Source: Deltaproteobacteria bacterium (lineage in GTDB: Bacteria; Myxococcota_A; UBA796; JAFGLY01). From it: a stretch of DNA of 64,000 bases. A program made the translations under genes and the position numbers. Location: contig JAFGLY010000125.1 of the NCBI GenBank assembly GCA_016927815.1, positions 21,416 through 85,415 of the forward strand, given 5' to 3'. Below are positions 53,670 to 60,699 of this stretch, piece after piece. The number at the start of each line of letters is the position of its first letter. The stretch's first letter is position 1. The notes under the pieces are model-generated. The model saw only the letters and a list, made by a program, of their open reading frames with translations. It searched no databases and was not told the DNA's origin.

Positions 53670-54965
53670 TCACCGCAGCCGGATCTCACCCGCAGGGCCC
53701 TCCACGACCCGCCCCACCACGCACGCTTCCGGAAGCCGGCGGCAGAGCGCCTCGGCGTCGGCGGGGCTGCACGCGATGAGCAGGCCCCCCGAGGTCTGCG
53801 GATCCAGCGCGACGTCCATGAGAAGCGGATCGGCGTCGTCGGCAACCTGGAGCATGCGCCCCAGGCTGTCCCGGTTCTTGCCGGTGCCCGCGGGGACGAA
53901 TCCCATCTCGGCTGCCGCGAGAGTGCCTGGCAGGAGGGGCAGCGCCGCGAGGTCGATCTCGATGGCGACCCTGGAGGCCTCGGCCATGCCGGCGGCGTGC
54001 CCGGCCAGGGCGAACCCGGTGACGTCGGTGCAGGCGTGGACCTCGATGTCGCGCGCTGCTTCGGCTGCCCTGCGGTTCAGGGTGGACATCCAGCGGATGG
54101 CGAGGGTCAGGTGGTCCGGCTCGACGAGGCCCGCCTTGGCCGCCGTGGTGAGCAGCCCGGTGCCCAGCGGCTTGGTGAGCACCAGCGCGTCTCCCGGGAG
54201 GGCGCCCGCGTTGCGCCAGATGGCCTCGGGGTGGATCCGGCCCGTGACCGCGAGGCCGTAGAGCAGTTCCTGTCCCTCGATGGTGTGCCCACCGGCCAGG
54301 ATCGCCTCCGCCTCCTCGAGCGCCGTGAGCCCGCCTCGGAGGATCTCCTTGAGCACCTCTTTTCCGTAGGATGCCGTGGGGTAGGAGACCAGGTTCATGC
54401 CCGCGAGGGGCTTCCCGCCCATGGCGTAGACGTCCGAGAGGGCATTGGCCGCGGCGATGCGACCGAAGCTGAAGGGGTCGTCGACGATGGGCGGAAAGAA
54501 GTCCACCGTATGGACGATGGCCAGGTCGGGCGCCACGCGCACCACGCCTGCATCGTCGATGGTCTCGATGCCGACGAGCAGGTCGGGGCTCTCCAGCCTC
54601 GGCAGGCCGCAGAGCAGGGTGGAGAGCTGGCCCCTGGAGAGCTTGGCGCCGCACCCTCCGTAGGCGCTCCCCCGCGTGAGCGCGACGCTCGAAGGCGCGT
54701 TCATGGCCTGCAGGGTGCTGGGCAGCCACAGATCGCCCTGGCGGCGCCAGGCCTGTCCGCCTCCGAGATCCGCCATCTCGAGGGCCTGGAGCAGGATCGC
54801 GGCCTGGGAGGAGGTGGCCTCCAGTACCATGCCGCACTCCGAGCTGACCGTTCTCGGCGCGGGGATGACGTCCACGTCGCATCCCTGCTCCCGTGCCACA
54901 CGCTCGGCGCGCATCACCCTTTGGACCGTGCCAAAGACGATGAGGACGTCGCGTTCGGACTTCAT
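53670..54965 (-). CDS. selD: DUF3343-selenophosphate synthase fusion
   Basis: SelD makes selenophosphate, the donor for selenocysteine, selenouridine and the selenium cofactor of some molybdenum enzymes. Residues 1-70 (MKSERDVLIVFGTVQRVMRAE, PAPRTVSSECG) match DUF3343, a proposed Se/S carrier usually encoded separately. The rest is SelD: GSAYGGCGAKLSRGQL with the cysteine and lysine at the active site, NALSDVYAMGGKPLAGMN, GGHTIEGQE, LTKPLGTGLL, CTDVTGFALAGH and TSGGLLIAC. Cys, not selenocysteine, occupies the catalytic position. The start at ATG 54965 overlaps the desulfurase stop. Confidence 0.93.
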   Translation of the reverse strand: MKSERDVLIVFGTVQRVMRAERVAREQGCDVDVIPAPRTVSSECGMVLEATSSQAAILLQALEMADLGGGQAWRRQGDLWLPSTLQAMNAPSSVALTRGSAYGGCGAKLSRGQLSTLLCGLPRLESPDLLVGIETIDDAGVVRVAPDLAIVHTVDFFPPIVDDPFSFGRIAAANALSDVYAMGGKPLAGMNLVSYPTASYGKEVLKEILRGGLTALEEAEAILAGGHTIEGQELLYGLAVTGRIHPEAIWRNAGALPGDALVLTKPLGTGLLTTAAKAGLVEPDHLTLAIRWMSTLNRRAAEAARDIEVHACTDVTGFALAGHAAGMAEASRVAIEIDLAALPLLPGTLAAAEMGFVPAGTGKNRDSLGRMLQVADDADPLLMDVALDPQTSGGLLIACSPADAEALCRRLPEACVVGRVVEGPAGEIRLR

Positions 54966-56143
54966 GGCTGCCTCCTGTCCTCTGGATTCGATCCCGTCGC
55001 ACGAACGATGGCGGCGATGGCCGACACGAGCCGATCCGCGTCGGACTCGGTGTTGAAGGGGCCGAAGCTGGCCCGGATCGTGCCGTCGGGGAAGCTCCCG
55101 AGGCGCCGGTGGGCCGCGGGCGCGCAGTGCAGCCCGACCCGCATGAGGAGGCCGTTCTCGCGATCCAGCCGGTGCGCCAAGGCCCCGTTGTCCAGCCCAC
55201 GCACGCAGAAGGAGAAGGTGCCGGTCCGAGGCGCGGTCGGAGACCAGCCGGGCAGTTCGACGCCCGGGAGGTCGACCAGACCCTCGGCCGCCCGGAGCGC
55301 GAGGCGCCGTTCGTGCGCGTGGACGGAGGCAACCCCCCTCTCCCGGAGCCATGCGCTGGCCGCACCGGTCCCGACGATGCCCACGGTGTTGGGCGTGCCG
55401 GCCTCCAGGAGGTCGGGCAGCATCTCGGGCATCTGCTCGCTCTCCGAGCGGGATCCCGTCCCTCCACGGACCAGTGGGGGAAGCTCGAACCCAGGTGCCA
55501 GCAGCAGGATCCCCACGCCCGTCGGTCCCAGCAGCCCCTTGTGGGCCGAGCAGGCCAGGGCCGCGACGCCCATGCGGGCGAAGTCGATGGGCACCGATCC
55601 CGCACTCTGGGCGGCGTCCACCACCACCGGCACCGGAGCGACGGCCCGCGCGATCTCCTCCACGGGCAGGACCGCCCCGGAGACGTTGGAGGCGTGGGCC
55701 AGGACCACGAGGCGGGCGCCCGTCCGGACGACGGCCTCGGCGACCTCTTCGGGCTCGGGTACGCCGTGGGGATCCGAGGCGGGCACCGGGTGGACGCTCA
55801 CCCCACGGCTCTCCTCCAGCCAGCGCAGGGGACGCATCACCGCGTTGTGCTCGAGGCTGGAACAGACGACCGCGTCGTCCGTCCCGAGCAGGCCGTCGAG
55901 GAGGGTATTCAGCCAGAAGGTGCATCCCGGGCCGAACAGCGTCCGCTCTGGTTCTGCTCCGAGCAGTGCCGCAACCGCCTCTCGCGCCGCTTCCACGGCC
56001 CGGCTCGCGGCCACCGTCAGCCGGTGACCGCCCCGCCCGGGATTGCCTGCGAAACCGTCCAGAAACGAAGCCATGGCGGCCGATACCCCCGGCGCCTTGG
56101 GAAAGGAGGTGGCCGCTTGGTCGAGGTAGGCAGGCGGGGTCAT
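54962..56143 (-). CDS. Class V aminotransferase / cysteine desulfurase of the selenium operon
   Basis: A 393-residue PLP enzyme from ATG 56143 (MTPPAYLDQAATSFPKAP), overlapping the yedF stop. It has CSSLEHNAVMRPL, LAHASNVSGAVLP, VVDAAQSAGSVPIDF, the PLP-lysine region ALACSAHKGLLGPTG and a late RVGLHCAPAAHR cysteine. This is the small cysteine desulfurase family that accompanies yedF and selD, where it may deliver selenium from selenocysteine or sulfur from cysteine. The exact donor cannot be told from sequence. Confidence 0.9.
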   Translation of the reverse strand: MTPPAYLDQAATSFPKAPGVSAAMASFLDGFAGNPGRGGHRLTVAASRAVEAAREAVAALLGAEPERTLFGPGCTFWLNTLLDGLLGTDDAVVCSSLEHNAVMRPLRWLEESRGVSVHPVPASDPHGVPEPEEVAEAVVRTGARLVVLAHASNVSGAVLPVEEIARAVAPVPVVVDAAQSAGSVPIDFARMGVAALACSAHKGLLGPTGVGILLLAPGFELPPLVRGGTGSRSESEQMPEMLPDLLEAGTPNTVGIVGTGAASAWLRERGVASVHAHERRLALRAAEGLVDLPGVELPGWSPTAPRTGTFSFCVRGLDNGALAHRLDRENGLLMRVGLHCAPAAHRRLGSFPDGTIRASFGPFNTESDADRLVSAIAAIVRATGSNPEDRRQP

Positions 56144-56766
56144 GGCCGCACCACGTGTCCCGCCTGCCCGAGCGTGGTCGTGATCTCCAGCATGTCGGTC
56201 ACGCGGCCCACCGCCAGCTTCGAGGCCAGCCCGAAGAAGTTGAGGCAGGTGCCGCAGGCCAGGATGGTCACGCCGGCGGCCTCCAACTCCCGCAGGTCGT
56301 CCAGCACGGGCGACCCCTCGCAGCACAGCTGCGCACCCCCGTTGTAGCAGACGACGATGTCCGGCCGCGGCTCGACCTTGCCGACGGTTTTCAGGAAACC
56401 CCTGAGCAGCAGGCCGCCCAGGTCGTCGTCGCCGAATCCCATCGTGGGGCCCGCGATCTGGACGATCCTGGGTCCGCCGGGGGATGGGACGGGCACATCG
56501 CAGACGGTTTCGGGATCCCCTTCGGCAGAGGCCACGGAGGCGTCCACCGCGCCAGGTACGGTCACGAAGACCAGCAGGCCGCCCGCGGGGGGGATCTCCA
56601 CGCGCACCTGGGCCCCTCGGCTGGTGGCGAACCGGGTGACGTTGCTGCGGGCGAGGTCGTCTGCGACGTGGAGCACCACCTCGCAAGCGCCGCCGTCCAG
56701 GCGCTTGCGCAGCTCCATGACCGGACCGGGACAGGGCAACGCACGGACATCGATGGGTTCTGTCAA
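56140..56766 (-). CDS. yedF: Sulfurtransferase-like selenium metabolism protein YedF
   Basis: A 208-residue protein that begins with TTG at 56766: AAGGAGAG lies five bases upstream and LTEPIDVRALPCPGPVMELRK is the family opening. The N-terminal TusA-like domain carries the CPxP motif (PCPGP), and the C-terminal DsrE-like domain has GFGDDDLGGLLLRGFLK and ILACGTCLNFFGL. YedF is proposed to handle selenium or sulfur for selenophosphate synthesis. It is the first gene of yedF-desulfurase-selD. Confidence 0.9.
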   Translation of the reverse strand: MTEPIDVRALPCPGPVMELRKRLDGGACEVVLHVADDLARSNVTRFATSRGAQVRVEIPPAGGLLVFVTVPGAVDASVASAEGDPETVCDVPVPSPGGPRIVQIAGPTMGFGDDDLGGLLLRGFLKTVGKVEPRPDIVVCYNGGAQLCCEGSPVLDDLRELEAAGVTILACGTCLNFFGLASKLAVGRVTDMLEITTTLGQAGHVVRP

Positions 56767-56782
56767 CGTGCCTCTCCTTCCA

Positions 56783-56872
56783 TCACGGCCGTGAGCCTGC
56801 CGGACACGAACGAACGGCCGTCCTGGCCAGGAAGCCCGGGTTGCCCGAGGGGGCACGAACGTCTTTCTGCAT
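56783..56872 (-). CDS. Possible 29-codon leader ORF upstream of yedF
   Basis: ATG at 56872 has GGAG six bases upstream, and the frame MQKDVRAPSG...SRP ends 16 bases before the yedF TTG. It could be a leader peptide or chance. There is no conserved motif beyond one Cys-Pro near the end. It lies 8 bases downstream of the hairpin at 56881-56910. Confidence 0.25.
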   Translation of the reverse strand: MQKDVRAPSGNPGFLARTAVRSCPAGSRP

Positions 56873-56880
56873 GGCTGTCT

Positions 56881-56910
56881 CCGATGCGGCCGTCCCCCGG
56901 CCGTCATCGG
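56881..56910. promoter_or_regulatory. Strong hairpin in the yedF leader
   Basis: CCGATG-CGGCCG and CGGCCG-t-CATCGG pair with one bulged base around TCCCCC. The stem is 12 base pairs and precedes the yedF start by about 115 bases. A GGAG-ATG leader ORF begins just after it on the minus strand. It could regulate the selenium operon; no terminator T tract follows. Confidence 0.35.
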
Positions 56911-56950
56911 AGCGCGAATCAGGACGGGGAGCCGGCGTCGCCGATATGGA

Positions 56951-56966
56951 AAGGCCGACCGGCCTT
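56951..56966 (-). terminator. Palindrome that may end the Cys-rich-protein transcript
   Basis: AAGGCCG-AC-CGGCCTT is a perfect 7-base-arm palindrome; on the minus strand it is followed by TCCATAT, only a weak T run. Together with the hairpin at 56881 it is the main structure in the 395-base gap between the Cys-rich gene and yedF. The rest of that gap shows no gene. Confidence 0.25.
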
Positions 56967-57161
56967 GTCCGGTGTTGATCAGGGGATGGAACGATAGAAC
57001 CGCATCTCTGCTCTCCGTGCGCCCCGGGAAGGAGCGCCGACACGCAGTATCTGCCCCGCCGTCTCCTGGCGAGGGGTCTCTGGGCCCCCCCCGTCAGGAG
57101 CCCGACGTGGGGCCCGCGGGGTCCACGATCGTCCTGGGGAACCGCGGTCCCGGAGGGTTCG

Positions 57162-57866
57162 TCAGCCGAACAGGGCCTTGGTGCTGTGCACGCCGGCGGC
57201 ATCCAGGCGCTGGTAGATCTCCTGGAGCCGTGCATTGGCCACGACCGCCCGCTCCACGTGCTGATCGGGGCGGTGCTTCGGATCGAAGCAGCAGAGACAC
57301 CGCTGGATGGTATCGGTCCTTCCTGCTGTTTCGACGTGGAAGTTGGCGGTCAGGAACACCGAGGACGTCTTGGCGTTGCCGAAGTGCTCCACGGCGTCGA
57401 CGTACTCGGGCTCCACCCGGATGTGGACCTCCTGCCCCTGCTCGGCCATGTGGATGCAGTCCTCGATCGTGAGCGCCCGTTCCCGTTCCTCGATGAGCCC
57501 CCCGGTCTTGACGATCATGCCCTCGATCGTGAACAGTTCCTTGTCGAACCGAATCCCAGCTCGCTCCAGCGCGGCCTGGTCCTGCTCGAGGTAGCGGTTG
57601 GCGATCATGACCGCGATGGAGATGTGGGGACAGAGGTTGTGGAGGCAGCCCCGGGCGTAGCACTTTCGGAACTCGTAGGGCGCACCGTTCACTTCGCCCC
57701 GAAAGGTGCACATGAAGACGAACGCCTCGTACGGAGCGACCCTGTGCCGGAACTCCACGTTCACCACGGCGAAGGACGTGCGGCAGGTCACCTCCGCACC
57801 CTGTTCCTTCAGGGCGACGAGGTGGCAGATGCGATGAGGGATGATGTCCGAATACGTGTTTTCCAT
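57162..57866 (-). CDS. Conserved-looking Cys-rich cytoplasmic protein of unknown function
   Basis: A 234-residue protein from ATG 57866 (MENTYSDIIPHRIC) with a strong GGAGGT seven bases upstream; the longer track start is not needed. No signal peptide. Conspicuous motifs are CYARGCLHNLCPHIS (C-x4-C-x4-C with a flanking His) and CLCCFDPKHRPDQHV near the end, which together could bind a metal or an iron-sulfur cluster. A helical middle carries RALTIEDCIHMAEQGQEVHIRVEPEY. I do not recognise the family with confidence. It has its own promoter and structured leader and precedes the selenium operon on the same strand by about 400 bases. Confidence 0.8.
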   Translation of the reverse strand: MENTYSDIIPHRICHLVALKEQGAEVTCRTSFAVVNVEFRHRVAPYEAFVFMCTFRGEVNGAPYEFRKCYARGCLHNLCPHISIAVMIANRYLEQDQAALERAGIRFDKELFTIEGMIVKTGGLIEERERALTIEDCIHMAEQGQEVHIRVEPEYVDAVEHFGNAKTSSVFLTANFHVETAGRTDTIQRCLCCFDPKHRPDQHVERAVVANARLQEIYQRLDAAGVHSTKALFG

Positions 57867-57896
57867 TGATACACCTCCGTGGTTCACAAAGAGCGT

Positions 57897-57985
57897 GGAA
57901 GTTGGTCTGTTCTGGCGCACTCCGACGCCTGCCGCTCGGCTGCGGGACCCGGGGCAGTCCCACGCGAGCCTGTAGGACTCCTTCC
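57897..57985 (-). promoter_or_regulatory. Structured leader RNA of the Cys-rich gene (possible riboswitch-like element)
   Basis: On the minus strand an 89-base segment begins GGAAG and ends CTTCC, pairing as an outer stem. It encloses three successive hairpins: GGGAC/GTCCC, GCCG/CGGC and GGCG/CGCC. The predicted transcription start from the promoter at 57994-58023 falls within a couple of bases of its 5' end, and the ribosome site follows about 20 bases after it. I tested it as tRNA-Sec and rejected that: no UCA anticodon and no TTCRA T loop. High GC makes chance stems common, so covariation is needed. Confidence 0.35.
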
Positions 57986-57993
57986 AGATCGGA

Positions 57994-58023
57994 AGTGTAC
58001 CATCCCCGCCGCCTCCGAATCAA
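57994..58023 (-). promoter_or_regulatory. Sigma-70-type promoter of the Cys-rich gene
   Basis: On the minus strand TTGATT and TACACT are 18 bases apart, in a setting that is otherwise GC-rich. The distance to the ATG at 57866 is about 130 bases. Further upstream, up to about 58335, I find no gene on either strand. Confidence 0.5.
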
Positions 58024-58335
58024 GCCGGAACCGCCTGGAGCTGCCCCACTCCTGGGGGCACCGGCGGAGAGAGCGGCATGCCCGGGCTGCGGGCGAACGT
58101 CGGGCGATCCGGGCTCGGCCTCGGTGTCGGGGTTCGACCTCGGCCTCGGTTTCCAAGGCGCGTGGGAGTCGGGATCGGCGATGGGCGGCGCGGCCACCGT
58201 GACGAGCTCGATGTCCCCGAGCATCCGGTCGGCCGCCTTGTAGCGGTGGCGGACAGCGGACCCGCGGTCCGGCAGGAGCCGGACGAGGTCCGCGGCGCAT
58301 CGCGCCTGGAGCAGGGCCCGGAGCCTTTGCGCGCC

Positions 58336-58930
58336 ATGCGCGCCAGCATGGCGCCCACCCGCCGCAGAGCCACCTGCTGTGCATCCCCCCGCGACCTCGA
58401 GATCCAGCGCCTCAGGAAGGCACTGGAGACGGCCCTCGCCCAACTCGCCGCGACCCGCGCGGAACTCGTGGCACTCCCTTGAGCAGGCGCGGGCGTCCGA
58501 CGCGCGCATCGGCGAACGGACGGCCCAGGTCGCGCGTCTCACCGAGGTGGTCGCCTCGGGGAACGACCGGATCGCCGAGCTGGCAACGGACGCGAGACGA
58601 AAGCGCGCCACCTCCGAAGGGCACCTGGAACTGCAGAGGATCCCGCTGTCCATCTCGTTCTTCGTCCCCCAGGTCGAGGCGGCGGCCCAGCTGCTCGACG
58701 TGGTGGACTCCGAGCACTGGAAGCAGCTCCTCGCCGGTCCCTGGATGCCAAGCGACGGCACCTCGCTCGAGGGGATCGTCCCCGACCTGCCCGTCACGCA
58801 CGACGGCCACCTCGAGGTGTTCCTCCGCGACGAGACCTGTGGGGGGGTGCCACGCGGTCATGGGGACTCCAGCGGAAGAAACTCGGGAGGTAAGGACTTA
58901 CCCTCGGTGTTGTTTCCTCTCTGGAGGTAG
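58336..58930 (+). pseudogene. Decayed coiled-coil ORF with a frameshift
   Basis: Two overlapping plus-strand frames together read as one coiled coil. Frame one has LEIQRLRKALETALAQLAATRAELVAL and stops at 58482. The next frame continues EQARASDARIGERTAQVARLTEVVASGNDRIAELATDA and goes on to 58930. A single extra base near 58475-58485 would explain the break. The later part (ISFFVPQVEAAAQLLDVVDSEHWKQLLAGPW) looks like a real domain. The second half stops inside the palindrome array. No family was recognised, and there is no clear start or ribosome site. Confidence 0.45.
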
Positions 58931-59025
58931 TAACTCGTTGGGTAGAGCCTTACCCTTGGAGTTACTGCCTATTTAGGGGAAGTAATTGTATAGGTAACTG
59001 GTTACCCCCGGACTTGCTTCCGCGA
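58870..59025. repeat. Three tandem 52-bp imperfect palindromes made of six related 26-bp arms
   Basis: The centres of symmetry lie at 58895.5, 58947.5 and 58999.5, exactly 52 bases apart. When all six half-sites are written in the same direction they share nnnnGGaAGtAACTCnnnGGGTAAgn. Nine columns are identical in all six, including GG at positions 5-6, AA at 11-12 and GGTA at 20-23. Obvious cores are GGTAAG-GA-CTTACC, AGTAACTC...GAGTTACT enclosing GGGTA...TACCC, and GGTAAC-TG-GTTACC. Flanking 52-base blocks do not fit the pattern, so the array has three units. It is locally AT-richer than its surroundings and lies about 260 bases upstream of the DUF438 gene. Confidence 0.85.
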
Positions 59026-59096
59026 CGCTCCACTCCGGGACGCGCCGCTCTCTCCGCCAGCGCCTCCAGGGGTGAGGCCATCCAACTCTGTCGTGC

Positions 59097-59125
59097 TTGA
59101 CCTTCGCCCTGACCGACGCTACGGC
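59097..59125 (+). promoter_or_regulatory. Weak candidate promoter for the DUF438 gene
   Basis: TTGACC and TACGGC are 17 bases apart. The -35 is good, the -10 poor. It is the best promoter-like pair in the roughly 260 bases between the palindrome array and the DUF438 start; otherwise that stretch holds only the 18-base palindrome at 59205. Confidence 0.2.
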
Positions 59126-59204
59126 CCCCGGATGCTTCCTGTCGTCCGTGGGAGACATCGCGCTGGAGGCCCGCCGGCGACATCGGTACGCCGACCGTGT
59201 TCTA

Positions 59205-59222
59205 CGACCCGACATCGGGTCG
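59205..59222. promoter_or_regulatory. Perfect 18-base palindrome upstream of the DUF438 gene
   Basis: CGACCCGA-CA-TCGGGTCG has fully matching 8-base arms and ends 62 bases before the ATG. The position fits an operator or a leader hairpin of the DUF438-ygbA unit. It differs from the NsrR and Dnr consensus motifs I know. Confidence 0.35.
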
Positions 59223-59284
59223 TCCGGCTAGGGCCTCGAGAGGGTCGCTCCACGTCTCGCTTTGGGAGTTGAAGGGGATCCGCC

Positions 59285-60667
59285 ATGAAGCTCTCCGCCA
59301 GCACCAGGATCCACGATCTTCTCGAGGAACACGCGTTCCTCGAGGACTTCCTGGCCGGCTACGACGCGAAGTTCGAGATGCTGAGGAGCCGCATGGCCCG
59401 GGCGACCCTCGGCCGTCTCGCCACCCTGAAGGTCGCCGCAGGCATCGCGAGCATCGACCTCAACGATCTCCTCGAGGCCGTCGCCGCGGAGATCGAGCGC
59501 CGCACCGGCTCGCGTCCCGATCTGGAGCGCTCGGCCGAGGGCGAGCGCCAGACGCGGGAGCGGCGGATCCGGGTGCTGGAGGAGATCATCCACGACCTGC
59601 ACGACGGAGGCGATCTCGAACGGGCCCGATCGCGCTTCGCCGAGGCGATCGAGGACGTGGAGGCGAGCGAGATCGCCGCCATGGAGGAGGAGCTCATCCG
59701 CGGCGGCATGCCCGTCTCCGAGGTGCAGCGGCTGTGCGACGTGCACGTGAGCGCATTCCGGCAGGCCCTCGACGAGCACCAGGCGGTGGAGGTGCCCCCC
59801 GGTCATCCCGTGCACACCTACGTCGCAGAGAACCGAATCCTCACCCGGCTCGCGAACGCGCTCGGCAGCCTGGCGCGCGAGGCGGGTCGCGGCAGGGACG
59901 CACCGGAGCGCTTCGCCTCCATCGAGGAGGTTCTCCGCGATCTCGACGGGATCGAGAGCCACTACCAGAGAAAGGAGAACCAGCTCTTCCCGTTGCTCGA
60001 GCGGCACGGCGTGACCGGCCCCCCCCAGGTGATGTGGGGCGTCCACGACCAGATCCGCGCGGCGCTCGCGTCCGTCCGCGAGGCGGTTGCGCAGCGGGAC
60101 GCCGAGTCCTTCTCGAGCCAGGCGCCTGCACTCGCCCGGGACATCGTCGAGATGGTCTACAAGGAGGAGAAGGTCCTGTTCCCGATGTCGCTCGAGACGC
60201 TCTCGGAAGAGGAATGGGCCGAGGTTCGGCGCGGTGAGGACGCATTGGGCTACGGGCTCGCCCAACCTGCGGCGTCCTGGCCGTCCGCACGGCCGGAGGC
60301 CATGGAGGCCGTCCCCGCGATGTCACCCGAGGGCCTCCTGGCCCTCCGGACCGGCGCACTCTCCCTCGACCAGGTGAATCTCGTCCTCACCCACCTGCCC
60401 GTGGACCTCTCGTTCGTGGACGAGACGGACACCGTCCGCTTCTACTCCGAGGGCCCGGACAGGATCTTCCCGCGCAGCCCGGCGGTGATCGGGCGCAAGG
60501 TGCAGGCCTGCCACCCGCCGAAGAGCGTACACGTGGTGCAGAGCATCCTCGACGCGGTCCGCGACGAGGCCGGCGCCTATCGAGGCTGCCTCGAGGTCAG
60601 CCAGGACGTGACGCCCATCCGTGCCCTCACCGGAGAGCAGAGGTTGCTGGACCGGAGGATGGAATGA
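59285..60667 (+). CDS. DUF438 protein with DUF1858, hemerythrin and truncated PAS domain
   Basis: A 460-residue protein. Residues 1-75 are DUF1858-like (TRIHDLLEEHAFLEDFL), about 95-170 are DUF438 (RVLEEIIHDLHDGGDLERA), and 170-320 are a hemerythrin-like four-helix bundle with iron ligands in HPVHTYVAENR, IESHYQRKENQLFPLLE, WGVHDQIR and KEEKVLFP. The C-terminal PAS_10-like domain starts LPVDLSFVDETDTVRFYSEG and ends YRGCLEVSQDVTPIRAL. About 27 residues that relatives carry between SILDA and VRDE are missing. It probably senses oxygen or nitric oxide, or repairs iron centres, with ygbA downstream. Confidence 0.88.
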   Translation: MKLSASTRIHDLLEEHAFLEDFLAGYDAKFEMLRSRMARATLGRLATLKVAAGIASIDLNDLLEAVAAEIERRTGSRPDLERSAEGERQTRERRIRVLEEIIHDLHDGGDLERARSRFAEAIEDVEASEIAAMEEELIRGGMPVSEVQRLCDVHVSAFRQALDEHQAVEVPPGHPVHTYVAENRILTRLANALGSLAREAGRGRDAPERFASIEEVLRDLDGIESHYQRKENQLFPLLERHGVTGPPQVMWGVHDQIRAALASVREAVAQRDAESFSSQAPALARDIVEMVYKEEKVLFPMSLETLSEEEWAEVRRGEDALGYGLAQPAASWPSARPEAMEAVPAMSPEGLLALRTGALSLDQVNLVLTHLPVDLSFVDETDTVRFYSEGPDRIFPRSPAVIGRKVQACHPPKSVHVVQSILDAVRDEAGAYRGCLEVSQDVTPIRALTGEQRLLDRRME

Positions 60668-60699
60668 CCCGGGACGCAGTGGCCTGATCGAGGTTGGGG

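Noticed and set aside
52857-56027. 1056-codon plus-strand ORF
   Set aside because: Antisense of the PHP protein, selD and the desulfurase, all with clear motifs.
57897-57985. tRNA-Sec (selC) near the selenium genes
   Set aside because: The ends pair (GGAAG/CTTCC), but there is no UCA anticodon, no TTCRA T loop and no CCA.
58929-58966. attC-like integron recombination site (GTTGGGT resembles GTTRRRY)
   Set aside because: No integron integrase or gene cassettes are seen, and the 52-base periodicity of six related arms is not an attC layout.
58870-59025. CRISPR array
   Set aside because: Repeat arms alternate in orientation, abut without unique spacers, and no cas gene is in the window.
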